From contig VZSR01003282.1 in NCBI GenBank assembly GCA_013398615.1, forward strand, positions 6,413,651 through 6,477,650: a stretch of DNA of 64,000 nucleotides, given 5' to 3'. The notes under the pieces are model-generated. The model searched no databases. It was not told where the DNA came from and saw nothing but the letters and a program-made list of their open reading frames with translations. The stretch is from Brachypodius melanocephalos (lineage: Eukaryota > Chordata > Aves > Passeriformes > Pycnonotidae). Position numbers and translations under genes: made by a program. This document shows positions 25,751 through 40,303 of this stretch, in pieces; position 1 is the stretch's first letter; every line of letters begins with the position of its first letter.

Positions 25751-28700
25751 ACTCTTCATCAATTGAATGCACCATTCATCAGTAACCACACAGTTCTAAA
25801 CCCTTAATTGTCTTGTAGCCAAAGCAGAAGCTTTTGCACCCATAAAAACTGCACCTTGAGTGGTATTTAATTATTAGTTTATTATAAACTCAAATATAAG
25901 CAACCTTACACATCATGACTAGTAAACAGTATTTATGTATTTTTGTACCACGTGGCTCAGTAAAAATAGTATTGGCACTGCTAGGAAAAGGCCTGAATTC
26001 CAATGCCACACACGCAAATTCTGGCCTCTTATGCTTAAGAAATTATTTTAGGAAGAACTGCATGAGCTAGAGTTGGGCATCAGGCACCTCTTGTTACAGC
26101 TAACAGCTTAGATATGAGATAAGGACCAAGGACTGGAAAATACAGGCACAGGTTGAAAGGAGAAGCCCCCAAATTGTGATTTACTCAGTGATGGCCAATT
26201 ACTAGTCAATGATGAGATGCAACCCTGAATTTTGAAAAAAAACCCCTGCTTTTCTTTAACAGCAGCAAAAGCTGAAAAGGAGGCATAGTACGGCTTAGGA
26301 ACAAGTAAAGGCACCTGTGACAGGCCCATCAGTGCCAAATCCACGGCACCAGCTCTGTGGTACCCTCTGCTCACCATTTATAATGGAACTTTTACAGACT
26401 AACTGCTTTGACTATGCAGTGGTAATGGCCAGAAATGAGCAAAACCCAGCCTTCAGCAACATGTATTGTCAATGAATGTCAATCTACCCAAGCTCTGTTA
26501 CAAAGTTTAAAACTGCTTCGTTTCATCAGCCTTCTAAACCTGCAGTCACAGGAATGTCTCATTCCCCTCTCACATGTATCCATCCAGACACCAACAATGT
26601 GCGTTCAGATGCAGCCTCAAACCTGCCTGACTCTGCACAGTTATTGCACCACAGCCAGCTCCAAGAGGTGCTCTTCAACCCCTCGCGTCAGGATCCTGAT
26701 GAAAACACTGACCTCTTCTTCGGATTGTCTCCTGAAGATGGCAAGCTGCCCTTCTGTTTGCTACTGTTTGATTCTGCAGAACAAGTTGTTACAGACCAGC
26801 CAGGGACAAGCACCAAGACGTGAACCTCCTCTATCCTCACCAAGGGCGTGTTAAAGCTGATGATAATTAAAGTGTGATGAGAGTGGGCTGCCAGCACACC
26901 AGAGCTACAGCCAGCACACACAGGGTGAGTGAAAACACCTGCCCTTATCCCAGACCTTCCCTGTTAAGGGATGTCAAGAGTCAGGCTTCATGCAGAACCT
27001 GATGCAATACATCCTCAAAGGGATAGGCAATCCTCTAAAACCTCTTTTCTAGGAGTAATGAGTCCAAACTGGGAGTGCTACGTTTTATTTAAACCAGACA
27101 AACTTCCAGTACACATAAACTAGAATTCCAGGCTGATGTTAACCACAGCCTCCTACTGTAGCTGTATTGCCTAAACAGATGTGCACTATAGCTCAACCGA
27201 ATGCGAATTAATGGATTTCCTGGTATTGCAGTTGTTTATTCCTGTGGGAATATCCCAGCAGATGTCCCACCCCAGCTGGCCAATCTGTGTTCCGAAACAG
27301 TGCAATCCGTGCCGTGACTGTGAGATTTTGGCTTCCCTTCGGTCCTTTTGGAGGCTCAATCTACCTTTCCTTCTTTCAAACCACAGCATTAACAACAATA
27401 AGTTACAGCCTCCTACTTAATGCAGGCAAGTGAAATCAAAGAACAGTCACATGCTCTGCTGGTAGATGATAAGAAAGGATCAGAGAAGAGAAAAAGAAGC
27501 CTGATTTCTGATAAGATTACTTGCATTTAGACACGATGTATGCTCATACCATTGTCAAGTGTCTTTGTACCACACACATTTTGACTCCAGTACTGACACT
27601 GCAATTCATTAACCAAGGCATTTAGGAAATATACTCCATTAACATTAAAGCATCCACTCATCTAAACAAAACTTAGGGGCCTCAGTTACACTGAGTGTTC
27701 AGAAGCAGTTTCGCTGCTGTTCTGCCACCATGTCAAATGCATAAAGCAGAGGACAGACAGCAGGACAACCAAAGGCTAAATCCACACCTGCTTAAGGTGC
27801 CAAGGGGTGTATCCCGCCTGAGGGGGTCACAGAAACAAAGGAACATTCATTTCAACAGGTCAAGTCATAAATTTGAAGCCACCTCAAAACATTTTTGTTA
27901 TTAAAATAAACTTCCTTCATTCAATTGTGGTCAGTCCAATAAAAGTCTGATAAAAAAGCTGACAGAACATCCTGGAAGAAGTAGAAGCATGCCAGCAGAG
28001 CTGACAATACCAGCTCAGATCTGCAAGTCCTAGGTCTAGGTAAGGGTTTCCAACTGGTTGAAGCTGTACATATTCTCTACACACCTCATAGGCTCCTCAG
28101 GAAGAAGAGGTAGCTGAAAAAATCATGCAACCATACCAGATTTATGCACGCTTTTGCTAACCGCACATTTTATAATTTACATTCCTTAATATAGAAAATA
28201 AATGCATGAAACCATTTCCCTTAACTGTGTTCTGGAGTCTTAGTTTTGCTGTTCCTTCTGCTGCTCAGTTTTATTTTCAGCAATGTTTCTGCCAGCCCAT
28301 TCTCTTCTTCTAGCTGACAGATGTCACTGTGTCTTCTCGCTCACCACCCCTCCACAGCTGATGTGGCACCATGCACCGTGCCTGAAGTGGCAATCTGGGA
28401 TGTAATCCCATGGGGTGAGAAAAGCAAAACAACACTGGGTCACAACAGAAGCAGCAGGACAGATGGACTGAGGGAGACTAAGAGTATAAATACTGCAGGT
28501 TTGGGGTTTTTTTAGGTTGGAGAGGCATGTTTGCTTTCGTGCATGTGCATGTAGTACAAATTGGCAGGAGGTGGTGGGATGAAAGTTGAAGGAAGGGAAA
28601 GCAGCCTCTAATAAGGTGCCACAAAAACAAGTAAATTTTCATCTTGAGCAGGCAGCTTGCCTTCACTTTCAAAAATAAATTCCCCCACTTGGAAACAATT

Positions 28701-31700
28701 TGGGTGGCATCCCACCTTAATTCCCCCATGCAGGTCTGTGTTTTCACAGAGCACTCTGAAGTGTTTCAAATTTTCTACCTAGCACACCACTTGCTGTAGT
28801 TCAGTCCTACAGAAATTAAACCATCTGATGTTCTTCCTTTCATGCTGTTTGCTTACTGTGATATTTCAGGGAGGAAAGAGTAGAAAAGGAAAGAACACAA
28901 CAGATAAGGGGAAAAAAGGATTAGAGGAAAAATCCATATGGAAAAAATCCTTATGTATTGAAATTCTTATGGTACATACACTGTTTACTGATTAGAAACA
29001 CTCCGGGCAATGCATTTAAGAACATAACCACAAACCAACCTGATTTTCTTTCAATAAACTGAATGAATGTTAGGACTAGGAACAGGACTTCAATGAACTT
29101 CAGAAAATCAGAAATGTTCCTGACCTTGAACAGGCAGAAGAAGTATACATTTTTTACAGCCACTTACAGTCAAAGGACGGGGAATATTAATAACCTTCAT
29201 CTTGCTGCTGTGTTAAAACCACATGCCCAAAATAGCATTTCCTGGTTGAAAAGAATATTTTGGAATGTCAGCATGCTGACCAAGAGATTATGAAATAGTT
29301 TTTGGTTTTCTCTTGGTTTTGGTTGGGTTTTTTTTTCTTTTTTTTTTTTTGCAAGAAAGTAACTTGAGCCTGAGAGCTCATTATCTACAAAATCCCTAAA
29401 ACCAGTGAAAAAAGTACCCCAAAGACATGCTTTCATAGCTTCAAGAGTCCCTGAAGCCCACTGCACAAACAAACCTTCAAGCTACTTCATTAATTTTCAT
29501 GAATTTTAAAAATAGGACTCACGGCCAATAAGTTTTATCATATTTCTAGTGTGGATAAAGTACATATATTTTTTATCTTCCCCTCCTTGCAACTCCCCTC
29601 AGTGAAAGGCTAATATATGACATTCTCCTCTGTCATTCTCGATTTTACATTTGACATTTGTCCTCTGAAGGGTGAAACCATGGCACCTGCAGAGAAGCAG
29701 GGCCTTGCCCTTTTCAGTTCACCTGGATGATCTCCAGTCAAGTGAGATCAAAACACCCTCAGTTCCTACACAGCAATCCCATGTTCTGGCAACGATCTCC
29801 CATTTCCTCAGGGCACAGGGTGTTTATGGCAGAAAGAGCTGCATAGCTCATTGCTATGAACTTATCCAGAAAACTTTACTTATTTTTAATGAATAATAAA
29901 ATTAACTTCAGCTTATAATCAAAGCAACCAAATTATGAGGCACTCCAAGAACAACTAAGTTTATTATATAGAAATTGGATCCATTAGCTCATTTCTTGCA
30001 TCCAGCTGATACTCCAGGCTCCAATCTCACCCACTGCTATTAACCACAAATCAGCCTGTTACATCACAACTTGTGGTCTGTCCAAGAGGAAAAACAAGCA
30101 ACTCTCAACAGGAGCTCTGTCCAACTCGCAGAAGAAAGTCAAAACCTTCTTTGTATTCAGCAAGAAAGCTCTCATCAATGTGGATGCTCAGCTATCGCCT
30201 CCTGTCAAATCCATGGTCAACACACTAAAATGTGGGCTCAGCAATTGTGCTGGACCCCAGCCAGCCAGCCAAAAATTAATACAAGTTCTAAGGAAAGATC
30301 CAAACATGTTCATGCTCAAAATACTCACTCTACACCTTACTGAAGAAGTTTTTTTAAAAACAGAAAACAAAAAATACAAGGACATCTGTGTAATAGAGTT
30401 AACTTTCTTGAATTTTCTACCCTTTGCTGGGAATTGTAGATAATCGAAGCAAAAATAAATTTGCATTAAACTGGGTTTAAATTAATTGTTGTCACAGGAT
30501 TCTACACACAAACTTTTTGCAAAGGAGCAAGGGAAAAGACAGCAGAGTCATATTAAAATAGAGGAAAGCAGAAATAAATATATAGAAAAATTTTATGTGC
30601 ATGCTATTAAGCAAGTTCATATCAGATCACAGGGAGAACAAAAAAAGTAAACAGCTAAGATGAACATTAAATACGTCTTCAGAAATATTTATCCTTTGTT
30701 GCTTTAGCATTTCTTGAACTTGGGTCAAAGTACAACATTTCTTCCAATGGATTTGTTCTTGGCAAGCATGTTGAACACACTCCAGCTTATGTGGCTAGAC
30801 AAATGGCTGAAAGTACAAGCTGCATCTCCAGAGAACAAAATTTAATGGAATTAAAATTTCAACACTGTCACCTGTTTGGAAGCAACAGTGCTGCTGATTA
30901 TTCCATCACTCTGCATTTAAGACCTATCCTTCATTATTGAAAGGACGAAATTGTAATTTGTAATCTAATTCAAAAGTCAGTAGTACAGTAAAATATTTTA
31001 ACCTCTTTCCTGCACACATCCTGTTGCTTACCACTGGTATTTTTCAACAGTTGATACCACCAAAGATTAAAGAAGCACTTTTAACTGAAATAAAGGATGA
31101 AAGCTGCCAATGTTTCTTATTTCTCTTTGTAAGGAGCAACAATTTGTCACAGAGACATGTCAAAATACTTAAAGGGACATACATGAAGTTCTGTACATGT
31201 GCAATGATGAAATCTGCAGTCACAGAAGACAGAACCTTATAGCAAAGGGCTTGAAAGCAATGTTAGGGGAAACATTGGACAAAAGTTTCACTGTCTACAC
31301 AGTTCTGATCCATTCAGCCGTAACAGTAATAACATGAGCCTTCACAAAAAAAAATCTCTGCACATGATTCTCATAATGCTGTTAAGAATTTTAGAGCTTT
31401 GAGAGAAAATATGACAAATACTGAATGATGTGGCCATGATCCCAACAGTATTTTCAAAGGAGAGCCAGGTGAGGGCAAGCATAACCACATTCTATCCTGT
31501 CACTGCCTGTAACCACTGCACTGCTGGGACAGCATCAGCTTTCCAATCACCTGCAGGATCTAATAAACTACACGAGTTTCTTCTGCAAACAAATGAGCTG
31601 CACTTAGTTTATCACAGGGCACAACTTCTGAACTATTCTGAGTAGGTGGAAAACAGCCTCCCCTCTTTCAGCATCCCCAGACAGCTGTAGAACAACTTGT

Positions 31701-32796
31701 ACTGGCAAACTCTGAGGAATAGCTCTGTTTCAGCTGTAGCTCTTACAAAGCTAGATGGGGGGAAAAAAAGAAAGAAGTGACGTGTAGACAACAGCCAGCA
31801 CAGGCAGCATAAGGAAAATGAATTAATAATAGGACTTTGTGGTTTCTCTCCACACTACTGCCAAGCATGGAGAGGCAGGACAACATACAGCCCCACCACC
31901 ACAGTAAAAAATAGTGTGAAAATGTCCTAGCAAGCAGCACAGGTTTCTGATCTGATGCTCTGCACGACACAGTACTAAAGGATGCACAGAGAACCCCCAG
32001 AGCTCTCCTCACTGCTTATACCCCATCATTAACAACAATGTTCCTCTTTCTAGCCTCCCTCACTCCCAGGTTTTCAGGTTCTCTAGGTAGTGATAAGCTA
32101 ATACTTGAAAAAGCTTTTTCATCTGCTGGTTCTGGTTCACAGTGCAGTAATGGTTTGGGTAATGAACTTTCTTTAATGCCTCAGTGCTTTTTATAAATAA
32201 TCCTAATTACTAGAAAGGCCTCCTTTCCAAAGCATGCTTTGTTGAAGCTATTATCAATACTTCTATTCAAGGTTTGGTAGTTAAGTAGCTTCATTTTCAG
32301 TGCTGAAAGCAAATCTATGCTCCCCCTGCAATGCAGTTTCAAAGTAAATGTAGATTAACATCTTGGAAAACTTAATTATTTACAATACTGGATGCTCGAG
32401 TAGTCATGAGCTTCCTCTTCTTTCTCCAAAGTTCTAGGTAAACTCAAATAAGAAAGCTGTCCTTACGTAAATCAGAAAATAAAGCTTGAGGGCTGTCTTT
32501 AATAGACATAGAATCACAACCTAGATGTTGAAATCTCTATTTATGTGGGCAAATACCACACCAGAACAGGAGCACATCTGCAAAAGAACCTGATAGGTTT
32601 TGATGCTGTGACATTCACACCAAAAGAATTTCAGCTCAGAGGTGTGGGTGTCAGAACTGGGAGGAGGTGTTCTGGATTGTATCTAATCTGGTTTTAAAGA
32701 ATAAACACCAACAGTTCAAGGACATCACTTGCATTCCTGGAATATTTGTATCAGAGAGCAGCTCAGTTTGTGGTCTCCAAGAGTACTCCATTACAT

Positions 32797-32839
32797 GTGT
32801 ATATATAAATATATTTATATCTATATGTATATATATATC
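32797..32839. repeat. AT-rich (TA)n microsatellite
   Basis: Imperfect TA and TATATC units over about 43 bp inside intron 1. Confidence 0.85.
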
Positions 32840-34780
32840 TCAAAGTGTTATTAGCAGGTTATCAATTCACTTCCAACAGCATGTCTCATGCAAACCCATG
32901 TCTGAGCACACATTAAACTTCTCTGAGCTACCAAACTCATTCATATCATGGAGACACATCAATAAAATTGCCAAGGAAGTAAACTCATAAATCAATCACC
33001 TGTAGTTATTCTCTCAAGTAACATAAGGCGATTTGTAATGTTAATGGCCAAAAAGATATACAAAACTCCTATCAATTCCTTTACATGCATTTTGGTTATA
33101 GACCAGCACACAACTGCAGATTTACTAAGAACACACTTGAAAACGGTTCAGCTCATGCATGAATGAGCTTTTATACCCCAAAAGGGTTTCTTAAGTTCCT
33201 GCAGCTCTGTAACATGCTAGGGCTGCCCACACCAGGTATTCTCCCTTTTACAGCCCTCTAACCATTGCAACAAAACGCAAATACGGCAAAGATTAATACC
33301 AATTCAGTTTCCTGCATTTTATTTTTTCCACCTCTTTAATTCTTTTCTTATTCCCTATCTTCCCTTACTGTAGAAGCAGAAGCTTTCTCAGACAGCTACT
33401 GATTCACAGAAAGCTTGTAGAAATTCCATCACCACCTTGACTGAAATTCCAACAGCAACTAGAAGTATGAAGGACCAAACTGGATGACTGTAGGAGTCTT
33501 GTTTCATTGGGAAATCCCAATAGAATAAAATCAGAGGCAGAAATTTTGTACTCCTGCATTCTAGGTGTAAGAGATTACAGGTAAATAATATTATCAATAG
33601 GAAAGCAGAGCTAAGCACTTCCTTTTAATTATGAGCAAGAACTTGCAAATGTCATCAGCATTTCACTGATGTAGTAATAGATGGAATCTAAGAATAGCAA
33701 ATAGGAGAATAAAGTTGTAGAGAAAACCATAGGTAAGCTTGAAAACCTCATGAGTGGGGAAATCGCTGTAAGAAACACAAAATACTAAGCTGGTAAAGAA
33801 ATTGAAAGATGAGGAAAGGGGAAGAGAAAAAAAAAATGCCCTGAGTGAGATGAGGTAAGAAAACATCTAAATGCAAGTCTAAGAGAGCAAAGGAAATGAA
33901 TGTCAAGCAGATGAAAAGATACTAAAGAGAGCAGCCTGACAGACAAGGGCTACAAAAACTGAATGACTGAATCCACCGGGTCAGGCAAGACCAGGAAAAC
34001 ACAGAACATGAAATAATACTAAATCAACATTGTGAGTGATTTGCCAAGAGGCACAAAGGCGACTCCCAGTGCAAGTGGCAAAGCGTAACTAATGTGTTTC
34101 CATACACAATCAGGACCTTAACTACTGATAGAGGAAACAGTTTGCTTGTCAAAAGTTATCGCTACTTCCTGATACACTTCAGCCGCTAAAACCCCCATCT
34201 TGAGTGAGAAACAGGTGGAGCTTTTTGTTTATGAGAAAGTCACAAATAGTGTACCTTCCTTAAATAAAATATTTAAGATAACAGGAAAGTTGTTCAGAAG
34301 GACTATTCCTCAATATTACCACCACAATATATGAACTTCACCAAAAATTAACTTCTCATAGGGTCAGCTCTTTGTGTAATTTATCTTCCAAACACTTGCA
34401 TTGATTCAAACCATAAAGATCTGGGTTCTCAGTTAATAGGGTTTGTTCCACTACATGTTCATGGGTATAATAATTTATACAGCTTTCAGTAGTCCTCAGG
34501 GACAAAATGTAACATTATCTTTGCATAAAACCTTATGGGTCTACGTAAATGTTGCTTCATAGGCAGTAAGAGGATTCTGGAGACAGACGGTAACAGGAAA
34601 CCACAGACATTGCAAGAACATATTCAAGATCCACGTGCAGGATGGTGAAAATATTTGGTATAAATTACATATTAAGCATTTACAGCTCAAGAAGTCCAAG
34701 GTGTAGGGTGCCACTAATTACTAAATTAAATTGGTGAACATCATCCCACGCCATCAGTGACAATTCAGAGTAATACTTTC

Positions 34781-34808
34781 AAATGTTCCAAACCATTTTG
34801 GAACATTT
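34781..34808. other. Perfect 12-bp inverted repeat (hairpin)
   Basis: AAATGTTCCAAA and its exact reverse complement are separated by CCAT. The arms contain TGTTCC and GGAACA words. There is no association with a recognised element or gene other than being inside intron 1. Confidence 0.85.
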
Positions 34809-37800
34809 AAATCCTCTTTAATATTTTTCACAGACAGAGTCACATAGGAGAGATACTCAGAATTACCACATACCCACACAGCTAACCACAGATGACAGAA
34901 AAGACAGAACTAAACATCCTTTATAGACTTTGGCAATTTCCAGCAGTTCCTCCACATTTATTTTGAGACTAGATTCCCCTCAATGCTCTGACAATGTATA
35001 ATTAATTACATTTATTGACAATGAGGTTACAACATTAGTCAAGTGTTGTCACATTAAATATTGCCTAAGAGTGCCATGAGGCTTTTTTTGATACTATGAA
35101 ATCCGAAGATGTCCAAAAGAGATGTTTTTGAACCCACCCTTGTGCAGAGTCATGTTTAAGCAGATTTTTACAGCAGTCAGCTGGCAGCTCAGTGTTTGTT
35201 ACTAAAACACCACCGCCTCCCAGCCCACGTACTCCCTCCAAAATTTGTATGCATGCACTTGATTAGGCTTTCAAATTGTACTTTGCTAACAACAGAAGAT
35301 GCTTCCTGCAGGTTGGTAAACATGCTCCATCACCAGCAGCCACGCTTTAGGTCCTGCACTGGGAACCATCCATGTCTCAACAGGTGGCTGTGTAGTGGGT
35401 GTCAAGCAAAGAAACACTCCCTTGCATAACACCCTTTTTGCATTTTTATATAAGCACAGACCAAGAAGCACACACTGCTAGAGAACAGAATGATTTTGTT
35501 GCATAGCAGATTTTTCAAATCTGGTAAGATTTACTTAATCAAGTATGATTTAAATATCTCATTTTGCTCTTCAAACTCCAAATCCAACAAAAGAATAACC
35601 CATCAAATACTTGGTACTTGGCAGAGTTTTGTAGAAACAGCAATTCTCATTATTTAGTTTTAAAGTATTGTAATGCACTAGAGGCAAAACCTCATTAGAA
35701 AAAAATCTCACTCATTCCTGAAGGTCAGCCATTTCTGAGGCAACTCTCAACAGTCAAATAAGAACACTCTCATCACTTCAGAATAATAAATTCAGTGAGA
35801 CAAAAAAAATTAATACACGACATATATTGCATATATGTCTATAGTGATTAAAGAAAAAATCCCATACAGGACTTCTTGCAAAATCTGCTTTACAAAAATA
35901 CAGAAGAATCATCTTTCAGACTGCATGATAATGAAATAAAAAAGGTAGACTGGCATTTCCCTCACTTAAGTCAACATCTCTATCTTTTAAAACAAAAGGG
36001 AGAAGGAAGGAGTTTGAAGGACAAAGCAGGAACCACAAATAACCCAGCTCTAACAATAGCTGTGGGTGAAAGATAAATGCCTAAGAAGTTCCACGAGCAA
36101 AACTGAAGTGACATTGAGAACACTGCAAGCAAATAAACATCAGGAAGATTAAAAATGCAAGCAAGCAAGACTTAGAGAAATGTCAGCAAAACCACGAGCA
36201 AAAAACCTCCCCACACTACAGCCAATTCCAAGGAAGGAGTTTTTAAAGAACAAGAGCAGAGATTTTTTTCCCTTTCAATAAGAGAAAGGCACCAAGATAT
36301 TCCACAATTTTTATTCAATAACCTTGAAAAGAATTCATTTTTAAACTTACTGTTGCATAACTACAAAAAAAAAAAAAGTCTTCCACTGAATTAAATTTAT
36401 TTTAAATAAAAATATATTCGCTAACATTTTCTATTCTTCCTCCTTTGCTGAAGTTTTTTTTTTAATTGCAATACAACAAGAAGGTTTTGGAAGCTCAGGT
36501 TTGGAGAGAATATTAAATTAAATACCTGTTGTGCAATTTTTCAAGAAAAGCAAACGAATGGGATGAGGTAAAAAAGAATAAAAAAAACCCAAACAATAAA
36601 AGAATGAATTGAGGCAAAGAAGTAGCAATCCCTAGATTCCAACAAAACACATTGCCTGATGTACCATTTGCAACAAAATCAGAATTAAAAGAAAATAAAA
36701 TGAATAAAATTTGTGACGTAAGGCTGGTTACAAATTCCAGTGACACAGACAATACATTCATCTCCATTTGATCGAAGCTTTCAATTGAAGCAGGAGGGAA
36801 AAACTACCTTGTCCAGCAGTATTGTTAAGGGCTAAATCATCAGGGGATTTTAAGTCAATATATAAAATGAAATGACAAGGACACACCACAGCTCAAGTAA
36901 CACACATGTGTGAAATAATATAAACGTATAAATGCAATTCCTGTGAATCACAAAAGCCCCACAATCCTGACCATATTTTTCACAAGTCAAGCTGCAACCC
37001 TTATGTGTATTTTTCTGTCTGGAAAGTCAGATTCTAGGTACCTAAATGTATCAAATTGGACAATACAGTACAGATCACAGAACAACAACAAAAAATTTAA
37101 AAAAGAAAGGAAAATTACCACAGCTCCCTGGTAGCCAATGTTGGATTTCACTCAGGTACGTAGTGAACACCTCCTGTCATACAGAAAGGGTTTGTAGAGC
37201 CAGACCTACGTCTCCAGAGCTGTATTTGCACTGCAATAAATCCTGCTCAGGGATTATCCTTGGTCTCTCTGATACCGAGGACAAAGATCTGTGCTGTGCC
37301 CAGCAACCAAGCCATGCAGAAGGAGGTGAGCAGCAGTGGATGGACGGGACACGCAAAGGAACAAACCTCAGGGAGTGCTGCTAACAGGAGGGAGAGTCTC
37401 ATCTCATTTTTGTCCTGCAGTCATCACAGCAAAGCAGAGTTTTCAGAAGAGATCTGAGAGCGGTCAGGCTTGGCTGAGATTAAAGGGAGGAAGAAGGCAG
37501 AAAGCAGAAAGATGTTTTTCACAGAGTCTATCCACAGGCAAACCCGCCCTGGGCAGCACGTGGCCCTGGGGGAGGTAGGAAGCAAACCCTGCTAGGGGAG
37601 GAGGATGGGACAAGGAATGAAAGATAAAATGATGATGCTTCACCAGGGGAACAGGAGGGGAACGAAGGATGGGCAAGGGGAACACGGTCAGACCAATGTG
37701 CACAAGAAAACACAGAACTGACAGAGAGCTGTCAGCACGGCAATCCAGAGAAAAACCCCTTTACACTGTATTGAGATTAGAAAGCAGGGAGGTGTGTTTG

Positions 37801-37900
37801 CCTGTTGAAACATTTATGCTACATGACAGGATGAAAATGGCTATACTTCAGAGAAAGTGTGTCAAAACTCTGCAAGACTCACGCTTGGGGGTTTTCTGCC

Positions 37901-37919
37901 TTTTTTTTTTTTTTTTTTT
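37901..37919. repeat. T19 homopolymer
   Basis: Nineteen T on the plus strand between CTGCC and AAATATT; no recognised element adjoins it. Confidence 0.9.
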
Positions 37920-38607
37920 AAATATTCCCACATTCAGAATTTGGAAACAGAGGCTGATACTGTGACTAGGAAAGACTGGGAATGAAAATGATTTCAAGGA
38001 CATGAAGTTTGATTTATTAGCTTAAAAGAGGCTTACTGTACAATATAGGAATTACATGCAAGACCATGTCATTGCAAAAATAATACTAATTTACAGGGTT
38101 TTTTCTTAAATAAAAAAGCTCTGTTACTATTCACAGTTAATCACTATGACTATTAAGGAGTGAGAAAAAATTCTGAATCTCTGCCAGTACCAACATTTTC
38201 CTTTACTACAAAAGTGTGCCTTAAATGGAAATACACAACGAAAAATAAGGGGGTTTTTGTCAGTCATGCCAGATGACTGTCAATAAAAAAAAAAAACCTC
38301 AGAATTCGTTAACGGTTTCTAAAATATTTTTCCTTCTAAATTTCAAAGAATTGATGTCTCAGAGGTGTATCTACAGAAGTGTTGTTTTTATTTCAAAAAG
38401 GCTTCTTTTTGCATTTATCATTAAGACTTTTAAAGCACAAAAGGTCCCCTTCTCGAATTTTAATGTACCCAACAGGTTAAAAGAATCCTAGAGAGATCCT
38501 TCATGTTATGCAAAGTACTGTCCTTGAAAATTTTTGTCGTTTCTACCCTTGAGCCCACAGCATTAGGATTTCTTTTAATTAACTGAGAAGTACAGGAAAA
38601 GCACTTT

Positions 38608-38632
38608 AAAAAAAAAAAAAAAAGAAAAAAAA
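38608..38632. repeat. Interrupted A-run
   Basis: About 25 bases of A with one G. Confidence 0.88.
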
Positions 38633-39532
38633 GTCACTTTAATTATGGCAACTGTCAACAGCACAGCAAGAATTTTAAAGAAATCTCAATAAATATGCAA
38701 AGAGGTGTCTCAGAGATTTATGAACACGCCCAAATCCCCAACTCCCACAGTACTTAATGAGACACTCCTGGGTACTCCTGTAGGTGTCTGAACACCTTCT
38801 ACAAAGCAGACTGGGGGGATGGCTGAGCATAATTCACACCTGTAGTCCCCATCAACGTCAGCGTGGTGTGGTGGGCTTTTGGCACCTCCAGAAAAGCCCA
38901 CACATTTAAGTCACTTCTGATTATCTCCATCTGTGCACATTTATTCCTGTACAAAATTATCTCATCTCTGTTTATAGTTTAAACCTCAAGCTCAGACCTC
39001 GGGCTCACACATGGAGACAGGAATACTAACAGCAATTTATGAAAGAGTAGGAGTGAGGTTGGAATTTTTCAGCACCAGCTTATTTCTTCTTTCTCTCTCC
39101 TTGCATACTTCTTAATGTGTTAAAGAGGGAGGGAAATAAAAAAATTTCTTCAGGATTTAGAATATTATACTTGCTACGTTTGGAAATATAAATTATAGCT
39201 GTAAAAAGAATTCAGAAGGATGAGAAAACTTTGAGATTTGAATACTGGTGCTGAAAGTTATCTTTTTAGCTATTCTCTGTGATTTGCCTAAACCTGGAAA
39301 AAATTAAGAGACCTGTATTTTAAGCTTTATGCATTCTCAGTTTTCCTCATAAGAAGAAATCAAAGTTTACAGCCCTGCTTTTTATATTGTACCAGTTTAG
39401 CAGCTGAATTTAAGATATTTTTATAGTAGCTAGTGCATTTTATACGTTATAGATATAAATACCTTCATAATCTATACTATATATTAATAAAAATAATCTG
39501 GAGTCTATTATGTAGAAAAATTATTAGTCTAT

Positions 39533-39653
39533 TATGTATATATATATACACATATATATATCCTTTCTATTCTATTCTTATATATATTCCTTTCAGATTC
39601 TTCTTCATTCATTATACATATATATATACACATATACATACAGATATATACAC

Positions 39654-39701
<48 letters not shown>

Positions 39702-39703
39702 GT
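39533..39703. repeat. Compound (TA)n/(CA)n microsatellite in two blocks
   Basis: Blocks at 39533-39562 and 39613-39703 consist of alternating TA and CA/TG dinucleotides. Both are bridged by pyrimidine-rich DNA. The second includes a run of about nine CA units and about thirteen TA units and is likely to vary in length. Open frames across it are artefacts of the repeat. Confidence 0.95.
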
Positions 39704-40265
39704 GAAGTAATTTTCCAGCACTTGACTTTTGACAGGGTGGTCAAAATCAGTTTAATTGTGGTATTCAGAAAAAAAAACTTGATCACTTCAAGGACTATCT
39801 ATTCCCACAAAAAGTGTGTATATTTAGTAAACTCTTTCTTGGCATCATCTTCAGAACATTCATATTAACAGATGGAATAAAAATGTGGCTCACAGGCAGG
39901 ACAGACTGACCTTCCAGGACAGGATTCATTTAACTCACAGGCAGATGGGACAGCAGAGTTTAGGAACACTGCACATTTCTGTCTCCAGTTAGTTCAGAAA
40001 AAGTTTGTCTGGGTCAGTCACTCAAACCTGAATACCTAATAGGGTCCAGCAGAATCTAAATAAATTCAATAAATACAGATATCACAGCCAGGACTTGTGC
40101 ACCAAAACGCTGACCCCTCTGTAAGGGAATTTTTTTGGTGTTTCTGCAGTTCTTCTGCTAAGAAATGTGGCCTCCATGAACACAGGAGCCTGCAGAGGCT
40201 GCAGCAGGCAGGCACTGCTGCTGTGCTTCCTTAAAACCCATCAGCACTGCACAGCTGATGGCATG

Positions 40266-40303
40266 GGGACAGTGACAGCCCACAGGGACAGTGACAGCCC
40301 ACA
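40266..40303. repeat. Exact 19-bp tandem duplication
   Basis: Two copies of GGGACAGTGACAGCCCACA, with a third partial copy (GGGAC) directly after. Confidence 0.94.

Noticed and set aside
39433..39786. Tyr/Ile/Thr/His repeat frames on both strands
   Set aside because: Translations of the TA/CA microsatellite.
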